Of a stretch of DNA of 64,000 nucleotides, positions 25,856-33,071 are shown one piece after another. A program made the position numbers and the translations under genes. How positions within the stretch are numbered: position 1 is the stretch's first letter; every line of letters begins with the position of its first letter. The stretch is from Geobacter sp. OR-1. GTDB lineage: Bacteria > Desulfobacterota > Desulfuromonadia > Geobacterales > DSM-12255. The stretch spans positions 1 through 64,000 of the forward strand of contig NZ_BAZF01000002.1 in NCBI RefSeq assembly GCF_000813145.1, read 5' to 3'. The notes under the pieces are model-generated. The model was not told the origin of the DNA. It searched no databases and worked only from the letters and a program-made list of their open reading frames with translations.

Positions 25856-27244
25856 TTACTGACAATCTTCTTTCCGGATATTATACTTTTTGATCTTTCG
25901 ATAAATGGTGGCCATGTTCATGCCGGCCTCCCTGGCTGCGGATTCGATGTTCCCCTTGTTTTTCCGGAGCAGCCCCTTCAGGTATTCCATCTCAAAGCGC
26001 GAAAGCGCCTTTGAATAATCGCTCTCGTCAACCACCGACATTGAGCCGTCTTCCTGTTGCACAGGGTGGACCTCGATAAACTGGGAAAGGCAGTTCAGGG
26101 AGATATAATCTCCGGACTCCAGGGCCATCGACGCCTCGATAACGTTCTTCAACTGCCTGATATTGCCCGGCCAGGGGTAATTCAGCACCGCTTCAAGGGC
26201 GTCCGGGTCCAACCCTTTGATCCGGATGCCGAATTTCTTGTTCTGCTGGGTTATGAAATGCGATGCCAGGAGCGATATGTCGGCGGTCCGCTCCCGCAGC
26301 GGCGGCAGGTGCAGATTGACGACATTGAGCCGGTAATAGAGATCCTCGCGGAAGGAACCGTCCTTGACGCTCCCCTTGAGATCGGCATTGGTGGCCGAGA
26401 TGATCCTCACATCGACCTTGACCGTCTTCGTGTCGCCGATGCGGTGGAACTCCTGCTCCTGCAGGAATCTGAGCAGGGTCTTCTGCACATTCATCGGCAG
26501 GTTCCCGACCTCGTCCAGGAACAGCGTGCCGCCGTCAGCCGCTTCCAGAAGCCCTTGCCGGTCGCTGTTGGCGCCGGTAAACGCCCCTTTCTTCGAACCG
26601 AACAGTTCCGATTCGAGCAGCGTCTCTGGAAGCGCGCCGCAGTTGATGGCAAGGAACTTCTTGTCCTTGCGGAGGGAGTTGTAATGGATTGCCTGGGCGA
26701 CCAGCTCTTTGCCGGTGCCGGATTCTCCGGTGATCAGCACCGAAGTGTCCCTGATGGCGATCTTCTCAACCTTGTCGAGAACCTCCTTCAGGGCGGCCGA
26801 AGCGCCGATGATATTGTCAAACCTGAACTTGCCCACCAGCTCTTCGCGCAGTTCCCGGTTTTCCGCCAGCAATTGGGTGTGTTTCAGGGCATTTTTGACC
26901 CGGTAGAGCAGTTCCTCAGGCTCGAACGGCTTGGTCAGCATATCGTAGGCGCCTTTGCGCAGGGCCTGTATCGACATCTCGACCGTAGCATAGGCAGTAA
27001 TCATGATCACCGGGATGCCGGGCTCTTTCTGCTTGATCTTCTGCAAGACCTCAAGCCCGTCCATGCCCGGCATCTTTATATCTGAGACCACCAGATCCCA
27101 GTCACCCGGTTTAAAATCCTCCACTGCCTCGAAAGAACGGACATATGCCTTTACCTCATAGCCGCTGTCCGCAAGAACAGCCTCCATCATCCGGCACAGC
27201 CCCTCTTCGTTGTCAATAAGCATGATTCGTTTTTTGTCCGCCAT
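25856..27244 (-). CDS. NtrC-family sigma-54-dependent response regulator
   Basis: A 462-residue activator. It has a receiver domain (~1-120) with phosphoacceptor Asp in LVVSDIKMPGMDG and Lys in MLTKPFEPEE. The AAA+ domain (~140-375) has Walker A GESGTGKE, the sigma-54-contacting GAFTGA loop and LFLDEVGNLP. The C-terminal Fis-type helix-turn-helix (~420-462) has NIESAAREAGMNMATIYRKI. It should activate sigma-54 promoters from upstream palindromes. The gene lies just downstream of a Cache-type sensor kinase, its probable partner. Just downstream of it lie two identical-arm palindromes and a sigma-54-type promoter, its probable target. Confidence 0.95.
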   Translation of the reverse strand: MADKKRIMLIDNEEGLCRMMEAVLADSGYEVKAYVRSFEAVEDFKPGDWDLVVSDIKMPGMDGLEVLQKIKQKEPGIPVIMITAYATVEMSIQALRKGAYDMLTKPFEPEELLYRVKNALKHTQLLAENRELREELVGKFRFDNIIGASAALKEVLDKVEKIAIRDTSVLITGESGTGKELVAQAIHYNSLRKDKKFLAINCGALPETLLESELFGSKKGAFTGANSDRQGLLEAADGGTLFLDEVGNLPMNVQKTLLRFLQEQEFHRIGDTKTVKVDVRIISATNADLKGSVKDGSFREDLYYRLNVVNLHLPPLRERTADISLLASHFITQQNKKFGIRIKGLDPDALEAVLNYPWPGNIRQLKNVIEASMALESGDYISLNCLSQFIEVHPVQQEDGSMSVVDESDYSKALSRFEMEYLKGLLRKNKGNIESAAREAGMNMATIYRKIKKYNIRKEDCQ

Positions 27245-27307
27245 TGCCCTCGACCCGTCCTGTATACAATTTCCCAGAACTTACCCAACTTGAAGGAATT
27301 ATTCCAT

Positions 27308-27344
27308 AAAAAAATGAAAACCCCGGTAGTGGCCGCCGGGGTTT
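27308..27344 (-). terminator. Terminator after the Cache sensor kinase
   Basis: Minus strand AAACCCCGG...CCGGGGTTT (27344-27336 with 27326-27318) followed by a T-rich run (TTTCATTTTTTT). It separates the kinase from the regulator gene, so the regulator may also have its own promoter or depend on read-through. Confidence 0.8.
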
Positions 27345-27367
27345 CAATATCAGCACTGTTCTGTTGC

Positions 27368-29338
27368 TTACAAAAACCGCTCCTGTTCCACCGGCAGCCG
27401 GATGGTGACGGTGGTCCCTTCACCCACCGCACTCCGGATCTTCACGGTCCCGTGATGCATCTCAATGATCTGTTTGGTTATGGCCAGCCCCAACCCCGTC
27501 CCCTTCTCCTTGGTGGTAAAGAAAGGCTCGAATATCTTTTCCAGATATTCCGCCGCAATGCCGGCGCCGGTGTCGGCAAAGGCGATCTCCACAAAACCGT
27601 CATCGCTGAGATGCGTGCTGACAACGAGTTGCCCCCCCTTAGGCATGGCCGCTCCGGCATTGAGAATCAGGTTTATCGCCACCTGCCTCAGCTGGTCGCC
27701 ATCGACCTCGATCTCCGGGATCCCCTCACCCAACTCCTTTGCCACGGTAACATGGTGCATATCGGTGTGGTTGGCGGCAAAAGTCACAATCTGTTCCAGA
27801 AGCCCGTTGATATCGGTCATCTCCATATCGGGCTTGGGAGTGCGGGCGTACGAGAGCAGATCCTGGACGATCTTTTTACACCTCTTGCTCTCTCTCTTGA
27901 TCTCGTGGATATATTTATAACCCGGATCTTCCGGGGGCATCTTACCTTCCAGATAGCTCGCATACCCCAGAATAACCCCGAGCGGGTTGTTGATCTCGTG
28001 CGCAACACCGGAAGAAAGGACACCGAGCGATGCCATCTTCCCCTGCTGCGCCAGGGTCGCTTCCATCTCCTTGTTGTTGCGAATCATCTCAGTCATCCGG
28101 TTGAACGCGGAAGCCAGTTCCCCGAGTTCGTCACCACTCTCGACCGCCATCCGCTCATCGAGCCGCCCCCGCTTGACCTTCCTGATGACCTCGATCATAT
28201 GGTTGATCGGATCGGTCAGGACCTTTGCGGCGAGCGTCACCATCCCTGCCGCCAGCCCCCCCATAACCAGCACCAGCGGGATAAGGGCACCGAGGATCGT
28301 CCCTTTGATCTTGTTGGCATCGCGATAAAACTCGTCCTCGTACGACCCCACCGCAACGATCCAGTCCCAGGGCTCGAAATACTCGTATCGCACGATCTTC
28401 ATCCGCGGCGCCTTGTCCCCCTTGTTCTTCCAGGGGTAACGGATCCAGCCGCTCTTCTTGGTGCACATCTCGCGAATAAAGTAGGAACCGCTCAGGTCGC
28501 GGGCATCATAGATGTTCAGACCTTCGCTGTCCGGATGAATGGTCAGCGTACCCTTTCGGTTCATGCAGAAGATATAGCCGGTATCGCCGACCTTCTTGCT
28601 CTTCAGTCTACTCCTCAACTCTTCGAAGGCGCTTTTTTCAAACGCGGCATCCTCATAAGTCTCGTCGGCATAGCTACCGGCAGCAATGATCCAGTCCCAC
28701 TCGCGAAAATAGCGGTAAGCCACTACCTTTATTCTCGGGTGCTGATCGCCGATAGTCGCGTTCCGCCAGGGGTAGGTTATGTAAAGGATCTCGCCGGGCT
28801 TCGATTTTTTGGCCGATTCGCAGATTTCACGGATAAAATACCGGCCGTTCTCGTCTTTTTCGTTAAAGACGTTCTCCCCTTCGCGTGCGATGTGGACCAT
28901 CAGGTCCCCTTTGGTATTCATCGCATAGATGTAACCGGTGGCGCCGACATTCACCTTTTTGAGCGCCTTGCGCGCCTCCTCCTTGGCAGTAGCGAGATCG
29001 ATGCTCCCCTTTCGTGCCTGGTCGTTTTGGCTCTCCACCAGGTTGTATGAGAGATTGGCCAGGGTGGCGAGTTCGAGGTTGATGGTCCTCTGCTTGTCCT
29101 TCTTGTAGACCTGGAACTGCTGGTGGTGGGCGTTGAGCAGGTCGGTACTGAATGACGCCATATGCTGCAGGTCATCCTTGCTGGTTTTGGTGATCCCCTG
29201 GTAAGCCTGGCGCGATGCGATCAGCCCGACGAGACTGCCGACCACGAATATCGGAATAACCACCTGCGGCATGACGACAATCAGCATCTTCCAGCGCAGC
29301 TTCAGGTTGTCCATGAATTTGAAAAGGTATCGGTGCAT
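27368..29338 (-). CDS. Sensor histidine kinase with tandem Cache domains
   Basis: A 656-residue membrane kinase. It has an N-terminal membrane helix (~18-40) and two consecutive extracellular sCache_2-type sensor repeats (~75-345), visible as the paired segments GATGYIYAMNTKGDLMVH and GDTGYIFCMNRKGTLTIHP, each followed by YPW and W-DWI-A-GSY patterns. A second membrane helix (~350-372), HAMP (~375-425), the H box SSGVAHEINNPLGVILGYA and a HATPase domain with DTGAGI and GTGLGLAITKQI follow. Cache repeats usually bind small organic acids or amino acids. It lacks a receiver and probably signals to the NtrC-type regulator encoded next. The start is uncertain; an ATG eight codons downstream is also possible. 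Confidence 0.92.
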   Translation of the reverse strand: MHRYLFKFMDNLKLRWKMLIVVMPQVVIPIFVVGSLVGLIASRQAYQGITKTSKDDLQHMASFSTDLLNAHHQQFQVYKKDKQRTINLELATLANLSYNLVESQNDQARKGSIDLATAKEEARKALKKVNVGATGYIYAMNTKGDLMVHIAREGENVFNEKDENGRYFIREICESAKKSKPGEILYITYPWRNATIGDQHPRIKVVAYRYFREWDWIIAAGSYADETYEDAAFEKSAFEELRSRLKSKKVGDTGYIFCMNRKGTLTIHPDSEGLNIYDARDLSGSYFIREMCTKKSGWIRYPWKNKGDKAPRMKIVRYEYFEPWDWIVAVGSYEDEFYRDANKIKGTILGALIPLVLVMGGLAAGMVTLAAKVLTDPINHMIEVIRKVKRGRLDERMAVESGDELGELASAFNRMTEMIRNNKEMEATLAQQGKMASLGVLSSGVAHEINNPLGVILGYASYLEGKMPPEDPGYKYIHEIKRESKRCKKIVQDLLSYARTPKPDMEMTDINGLLEQIVTFAANHTDMHHVTVAKELGEGIPEIEVDGDQLRQVAINLILNAGAAMPKGGQLVVSTHLSDDGFVEIAFADTGAGIAAEYLEKIFEPFFTTKEKGTGLGLAITKQIIEMHHGTVKIRSAVGEGTTVTIRLPVEQERFL

Positions 29339-29495
29339 GATTGGCGGATTATCCTGTATACGGATTCGGTTGACAAGAGCTAATTTCCGGGTTGCGGGGT
29401 GAATATAATTGTCTTGCCTGTGCAGAAAGAGTTTGGATGAAAACCTGCCGCCGCTTCTGCGAGTTGTAATGATGATTTCCGTACCAGCAAAACCA

Positions 29496-29524
29496 TTGAC
29501 ACAATATGCGTAACAGTGTAATAA
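29496..29524 (+). promoter_or_regulatory. Sigma-70-like promoter upstream of the cassette array
   Basis: A perfect TTGACA (29496-29501) is followed by TGTAAT at 15 bases (29517-29522) or TAATAA at 17 bases. It points toward the hairpin terminator at 29643 and the integron cassettes beyond it. Confidence 0.45.
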
Positions 29525-29529
29525 ATTCC

Positions 29530-29682
29530 CATTAATTTGAGATGGTTAGCTGCTAAATATTGCTATGCATTTCCAGGCTGTTTGACTGGATAACGGGGGG
29601 AAAATGGTTTCACGCGGGTGGGACCATTCAAGTTAGGACAAGGCCGCTTGGGTCAGCTTCGAGCTGACGGAGCGGCTTTTTT
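29530..29682 (+). ncRNA. Possible small RNA or attenuated leader ahead of the cassettes
   Basis: The ~400 bases between the kinase (29338) and the first cassette (29739) contain no gene that I can support. They do contain a promoter-like TTGACA box and, 150 bases later, a clear intrinsic terminator. The stretch between has a further potential stem (ATGGT with ACCAT, 29605-29630). It does not match any riboswitch class that I recognise. Either a short stand-alone RNA or a leader controlling read-through into the cassettes is possible. Confidence 0.3.
29643..29682 (+). terminator. Intrinsic terminator before the cassette array
   Basis: Outer stem GCCGCT/AGCGGC (29643-29648 with 29671-29676), inner stem GTCAGCT/AGCTGAC (29652-29658 with 29662-29668) with a 3-base loop, then six T. 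Confidence 0.85.
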
Positions 29683-29759
29683 GTTAATGCAGCCGTGGAA
29701 TTGTTCTTCATGTTGAAACTTTTCAAATTACGTTACGAGTTGGCCACAAAGGAAATTTT

Positions 29760-30557
29760 ATGCCAGAGACAAAAGAAGTCACCGATGTGCTTGGGTTGGC
29801 ACCATACGGAGAAGCCTTAAATACCTTGGCTAAAGGGATGTTGGAAGGTGCAGGAGCTTTCTTAAGTCGAATATGTTTGCCGGCTTCTGAGGAATTTGGC
29901 TTGCTACTTAAGGACAAGGTAAGCAACTGGCGAAAACAAAATGCCGTGAATATCACGTTGATGGCTAAAGAAATAACTGATGCGAAGGATTACGGTGAGA
30001 ATATTCATGCTCATCCTCGTTTGGTTATGAAAATTATGGATGAAGGCTCCTGGTCAGATTCAATTGAGATACAGAAAATGTGGGCTGGTTTACTGGCTTC
30101 ATCATGCACTATGACTGGTAAGGATGAATCAAATTTACTGTTCATAAATATCCTATCCAAACTCACAAGCGCTGAGGCTAAGTTGATTAATTATTTTGCT
30201 GACAAATGTGAGAAGAAACTATCTCAGTGTGGGCTGATACAATCAGAGTGGTTTAGTCCTAGCTTAGAAGAATTATACCAGGTGTCAGATTTGGAAAACC
30301 ATGAACAATTAGACGTAGTGTTGGATCATCTTAGATCTATTGAACTACTTTGGCAGAACTCTGGCTTTCAATCAGATGCACAGGATTTGGTTGCACATAT
30401 CGGAGTTTCAGCTTTGGCTTTAAATCTATTTGCAAGATGTAACGGCTGGAATGGGTCGGTGAATGATTTTTATAAATTGCAGAAAGAGGCTGTAGAGGCT
30501 GAAGGCCAACAAGCGTCGACAGCGGTCTCCGCTAACGCTCCGCCGCTGGTGCCTTGA
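29760..30557 (+). CDS. Abi-alpha/DUF4393-like protein (cassette 1)
   Basis: A 265-residue protein beginning 15 bases inside its cassette after AAGGAAATTTT. The N-terminal part (GLAPYGEALNTLAKGMLEGAGAFLSRICLPASEEFG) and the central SIEIQKMWAGLLASSC with DESNLLFINILSKLTSAEAKLI match my recollection of the Abi-alpha (DUF4393) family, which is linked to abortive phage infection. No enzymatic motif is visible. The last ~17 codons, including the stop, are encoded by the attC site itself, so the tail (QQASTAVSANAPPLVP) is unlikely to matter for folding. The assignment is from memory of family patterns and not a search. Confidence 0.65.
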   Translation: MPETKEVTDVLGLAPYGEALNTLAKGMLEGAGAFLSRICLPASEEFGLLLKDKVSNWRKQNAVNITLMAKEITDAKDYGENIHAHPRLVMKIMDEGSWSDSIEIQKMWAGLLASSCTMTGKDESNLLFINILSKLTSAEAKLINYFADKCEKKLSQCGLIQSEWFSPSLEELYQVSDLENHEQLDVVLDHLRSIELLWQNSGFQSDAQDLVAHIGVSALALNLFARCNGWNGSVNDFYKLQKEAVEAEGQQASTAVSANAPPLVP

Positions 30558-30567
30558 GACGTTAGCG
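30504..30567 (+). repeat. attC site 1
   Basis: 64 bases from GGCCAAC to GTTAGCG, with internal inverted arms CAGCGG (30520 region) and CCGCTG (30543 region). It contains the last codons of the cassette-1 gene. The 5' core is the exact complement of the cassette-1 start GTTGGCC. Confidence 0.75.
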
Positions 30568-30580
30568 AGATGAGGAACGA

Positions 30581-31216
30581 ATGACAATAGATGAAGTAAG
30601 CAAGCTAGTGCAAATGGCCTTTTATGGAGTTACTGCCACTGTAGCCGTCATCGGCTTAAATGCATGGCGCGCACAAATGATCGGGAAACAAACATATGAG
30701 GTTGCTAAGAGCGTAGTCGCTGGTGCCTATAGAGTCCGTGATTCGATAAAACGCTGCCAAAGTGCGTTTATGTCGGCAAATGAGTGGGCTGAAAGAACAC
30801 CCGTACCGGGAGAATCAGATCAACAACGTCATGCAGATGAGAGCTATTTTGCCTACGTCAGAAGATTTAACAAAGTAATCGAGGCCATTGAGGCTTGGTA
30901 TCCGGCAATAGTTGAGGCTGAAGCGATATTTGGGGCTGAAGCAAAACATAAGGCAGAGGCATTAACAGCCGTTGCATCCAAGCTCAATGCAGCTATTACT
31001 GTTTATCACAAACTCATGTACAGAGGTAAGGTCACTGCTCAGCATGACCAATACTTCAATATCATCTACGGAATAAATGAATTTAACATGCCTGATCTTC
31101 AACAAGATGGAGAGCCCCCCAATGATAACAACTTTCAGAGAGAATTTGATGCAGCGGTAAAAGACATCGAAATTTATTTCATGCTCCATATGAATCAAAA
31201 GGCCATTGAAGTATAG
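30581..31216 (+). CDS. Hypothetical membrane-anchored protein (cassette 2)
   Basis: A 211-residue protein, ATG 20 bases after the cassette core GTTAGCG, with GAGGAACG before the start. A single N-terminal hydrophobic helix (~10-28, MAFYGVTATVAVIGLNAW) anchors a helical, mostly cytoplasmic domain rich in Ala, Glu and Lys (for example EAIEAWYPAIVEAEAIFGAEAK, partly listed). I recognise no family. Cassette-borne orphan genes of this kind are common. Its position next to an Abi-like gene gives only weak support for a defence role. Confidence 0.7.
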   Translation: MTIDEVSKLVQMAFYGVTATVAVIGLNAWRAQMIGKQTYEVAKSVVAGAYRVRDSIKRCQSAFMSANEWAERTPVPGESDQQRHADESYFAYVRRFNKVIEAIEAWYPAIVEAEAIFGAEAKHKAEALTAVASKLNAAITVYHKLMYRGKVTAQHDQYFNIIYGINEFNMPDLQQDGEPPNDNNFQREFDAAVKDIEIYFMLHMNQKAIEV

Positions 31217-31217
31217 A

Positions 31218-31277
31218 TGCTAACCAGGGTTACGACCCGCCGAAAAGATAGGCGGGTCAAACCCAGGCCCGTTGGGC
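31218..31277 (+). repeat. attC site 2
   Basis: 60 bases from TGCTAAC to GTTGGGC. The arms ACCCGCC and GGCGGGT flank a 9-base loop, with outer CCAGGGTT and AAACCCAGG arms. The 5' core is the exact complement of the cassette-2 start GTTAGC. Confidence 0.85.
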
Positions 31278-31293
31278 AATTAAGGGAGGATTT

Positions 31294-32061
31294 GTGAGAT
31301 TCCGAATAATTAGAGTTATCCCCCTTGTCATCTTTTTCTCTCTGATTTTGTATAAGCCCTGCATGAGTGAAATCATAAATGGTACGACAAATATCTATTC
31401 TGCCCCCAACGGAAGTGTTATTTTCACGATCCAAGACAGACAGATGGTCAACGTTATTGAAAAAAAGGGGGATTGGCAAAAAATATCATGGGTTGTCGAG
31501 CAGCCATTGGCTGCTGTGGACGGTGTCAAGATCAAACCAAATCAATCTCTATTTGACTTCGGAGGCAACAAGTACGGAATGACGGTCTCGTCTGTCCAGG
31601 TACAGAAGCCGAAGAAAACCAAACAAGGGACACTTCAAGGCGAAGTAACCGGCTTTGCCAAAACCGAGAACATAAAACGCATCAAACTAATAATCGCTCC
31701 AGGAATCACGCCAAAGCTTGGTTTCCATTTGATCCCTAAGTTTGTGAACCGCTCGAAAAAGACCTACTCCATAGCGAAAGCGTGGAATGCTCCACCATTT
31801 CCCGCCGACTTAATGTTGGAAAAGGAGAAGGAGTGGCTCGTTTTTCATATAGGTAACCTGCAGGAAGGGGGACTTGATTTCAAGCTACTGAAGGACGGAA
31901 CAGTCAGTGACTGGTACTGCATCAAAGAGAAATGCGTTTCTGAAATTAAGATCGAAGGTACAGACAAAGTCACAGTCAAGCTGGGCGGCAAGTCATACGA
32001 TTTTATTAACGTCGAAGGCTTCAAAAGTACGGACAAGCCTGAAGACTATAATGAACCATAA
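31294..32061 (+). CDS. Secreted hypothetical protein with SH3-like start (cassette 3)
   Basis: GTG start at 31294 directly after AAGGGAGGATTT. The 255-residue product has a signal peptide (~1-25, IIRVIPLVIFFSLILYKPCMS). A short segment reminiscent of a bacterial SH3 domain (TNIYSAPNGSVIFTIQDRQMVNVIEKKGDW) is followed by an unrecognised beta-rich C-terminal half with two cysteines (YCIKEKC). SH3-like repeats of this sort often bind peptidoglycan. The export signal and lack of catalytic motifs suggest an envelope role; no specific function is known. Confidence 0.72.
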   Translation: MRFRIIRVIPLVIFFSLILYKPCMSEIINGTTNIYSAPNGSVIFTIQDRQMVNVIEKKGDWQKISWVVEQPLAAVDGVKIKPNQSLFDFGGNKYGMTVSSVQVQKPKKTKQGTLQGEVTGFAKTENIKRIKLIIAPGITPKLGFHLIPKFVNRSKKTYSIAKAWNAPPFPADLMLEKEKEWLVFHIGNLQEGGLDFKLLKDGTVSDWYCIKEKCVSEIKIEGTDKVTVKLGGKSYDFINVEGFKSTDKPEDYNEP

Positions 32062-32066
32062 GATTC

Positions 32067-32136
32067 GCCCAACAAGGCGGCGGCAGACGGGCTTCGCTGA
32101 CGCTACGCCACTGGGTCAAAGCCATGCCCGTCATGT
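32067..32136 (+). repeat. attC site 3
   Basis: 70 bases from GCCCAAC to GTCATGT. The 5' core is the exact complement of the cassette-3 start GTTGGGC. GACGGGC near the left and GCCCGTC at the right form an inverted pair. The 3' core GTCATGT departs from GTTRRRY at one position. Confidence 0.7.
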
Positions 32137-32167
32137 GACAAGACAAATTTATGAAGGAATAAACTAA

Positions 32168-32695
32168 ATGGCGAAAATTCTCATCATATACTCAACCACT
32201 GACGGGCAAACGAGAAAGATATGCGACAGGCTGCGAGAAGTTATAGAGCAGCAGTCACATAGAGCCACAGTTATTTCCATTCAGGATGAAGCCCAGGTTG
32301 ACTTAGCATCCTTTGATAAAGTTGTCATTGGAGCCAGTATCCGATACGGAAAACACAGCCCGCGTATTATTGAGTTCATCGAGAAGAACAGAAACCTATT
32401 GGAAAACAAACCCAACGCATTTTTTTCAGTCAATGTCGTTGCTAGAAAACCAGAGAAGAGTAAACCAGAAAAAAATCCCTATCTTCAGAAATTTCTCAAA
32501 CGAATATCCTGGAAACCCCGCATGCTGGCCGTTTTTGCAGGGAAAATTGATTTTCCCAGCTACAGGTTTTTTGACCGTTTGATGATCCGGCTGATCATGT
32601 GGATAACCAAGGGGCCAACGGACCCAAAGGCCATAGTGGAGTTCACTGATTGGGAACAGGTTGACTCATTCGGGCGAGCTGTCAGCGCAATGTAA
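32168..32695 (+). CDS. hemG: Menaquinone-dependent protoporphyrinogen IX dehydrogenase HemG (cassette 4)
   Basis: HemG oxidises protoporphyrinogen IX to protoporphyrin IX in haem synthesis, using FMN and passing electrons to quinone. The 175-residue flavodoxin-fold protein matches gammaproteobacterial HemG strongly in segments that I recall: ILIIYSTTDGQTRKI (phosphate loop of FMN), KVVIGASIRYGKH, FFSVNVVARKPEKSKPEKNPY, YRFFDRLMIRLIMW and the C-terminal FTDWEQVDSFGRA. The long insert in the last helix-loop, which distinguishes HemG from ordinary flavodoxins, is present. AAGGA precedes the ATG. The gene lies inside an integron cassette, so it was very probably acquired by transfer. Confidence 0.9.
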   Translation: MAKILIIYSTTDGQTRKICDRLREVIEQQSHRATVISIQDEAQVDLASFDKVVIGASIRYGKHSPRIIEFIEKNRNLLENKPNAFFSVNVVARKPEKSKPEKNPYLQKFLKRISWKPRMLAVFAGKIDFPSYRFFDRLMIRLIMWITKGPTDPKAIVEFTDWEQVDSFGRAVSAM

Positions 32696-32706
32696 GGAAC
32701 GAGATC

Positions 32707-32753
32707 ACATAACCAGGCCTTACGACGCCAAGGAGACATCAGGACAGTCATGC
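32707..32753 (+). repeat. attC site 4 (degenerate or truncated)
   Basis: It begins ACATAAC, complementary to the cassette-4 start GTCATGT with one mismatch. Its left arm AACCAGGCCTTACGACGCC closely resembles that of attC 2. The right arm is poorly matched and ends around GTCATGC, so the site is probably decayed. Confidence 0.5.
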
Positions 32754-33013
32754 GTATGGACAACGTCGGAGTAAATTAGTCATTCATTAATTGGGAGTGC
32801 CCCTAATTTCCCCCAACCGGTTCCAACTGTTGAAGGCAGAGAGAAGATTATGAATGTCGAAAAGGACAGGCGGTATTTTAAAGAAAAGGCCTCCTCCTAT
32901 TTGTAAGATATCCCGACATACCTGTCGGTATTCTTTACGGTGGCATCTTTCGGACAGTGTGGAGAAATCTGCATGGAGGTGCCGACCGGGGAACCGGATG
33001 GGAGCCTTAGTAT
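32754..33013. other. Gene-free stretch after the cassettes with a short broken frame
   Basis: About 260 bases with no supported gene. A frame at 32850-32906 (+) begins MNVEKDRRYFKEKAS and stops after 18 codons. The RRYF start is reminiscent of PilZ-domain proteins, so it may be a remnant. Confidence 0.3.
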
Positions 33014-33056
33014 ATAAAAAAGGCGGCGGGGATTACCCCAGCCGCCTTTTTTGATG
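33014..33056 (-). terminator. Bidirectional terminator after the second PEP-CTERM gene
   Basis: AAAAAAGGCGGC and GCCGCCTTTTTT form a perfect stem around GGGGATTACCCCA. The A and T runs on either side allow function on both strands. Confidence 0.85.
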
Positions 33057-33071
33057 CAAGCGTGTTGACGA

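Larger units (their letters stand above)
29739..32753 (+). mobile_element. Integron gene-cassette cluster without integrase (CALIN), four cassettes
   Basis: Four genes in the same orientation are each followed by an attC-like site. Each cassette begins at a GTTRRRY-type core whose complement opens its own attC. Cassette 1 has GTTGGCC (29739) and GGCCAAC (30504). Cassette 2 has GTTAGC (30561) and GCTAAC (31219). Cassette 3 has GTTGGGC (31271) and GCCCAAC (32067). Cassette 4 has GTCATGT (32130) and ACATAAC (32707, one mismatch). This is the expected relation for cassettes that were once circular. The block is AT-richer than its surroundings. No intI or attI was found in the window, which defines a CALIN. 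Confidence 0.85.

Noticed and set aside
26057-27085. Long plus-strand frame opposite the NtrC-type regulator
   Set aside because: Antisense shadow of a gene with all expected motifs; low-complexity composition.
27290-29050. Very long open frame on the plus strand opposite the Cache kinase
   Set aside because: It is antisense to a well-supported kinase gene with clear domains, has no recognisable family, and arises from the GC-rich codon bias.
29530-29640. Possible c-di-GMP (GEMM) or other known riboswitch before the cassettes
   Set aside because: The conserved core sequences of GEMM, SAM, ZTP and fluoride riboswitches were not found, so only an unspecified leader or RNA is reported.
29340-29738. 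Integron integrase or attI site next to the cassettes
   Set aside because: No integrase frame and no recognisable attI sequence in this interval, so the array is called a CALIN.
32920-32945. TGTCGGTATTCTTTAC as a PEP-CTERM upstream motif
   Set aside because: It lies downstream of the nearby PEP-CTERM gene, and a similar string near the other gene is only a weak match; I could not support a shared element.
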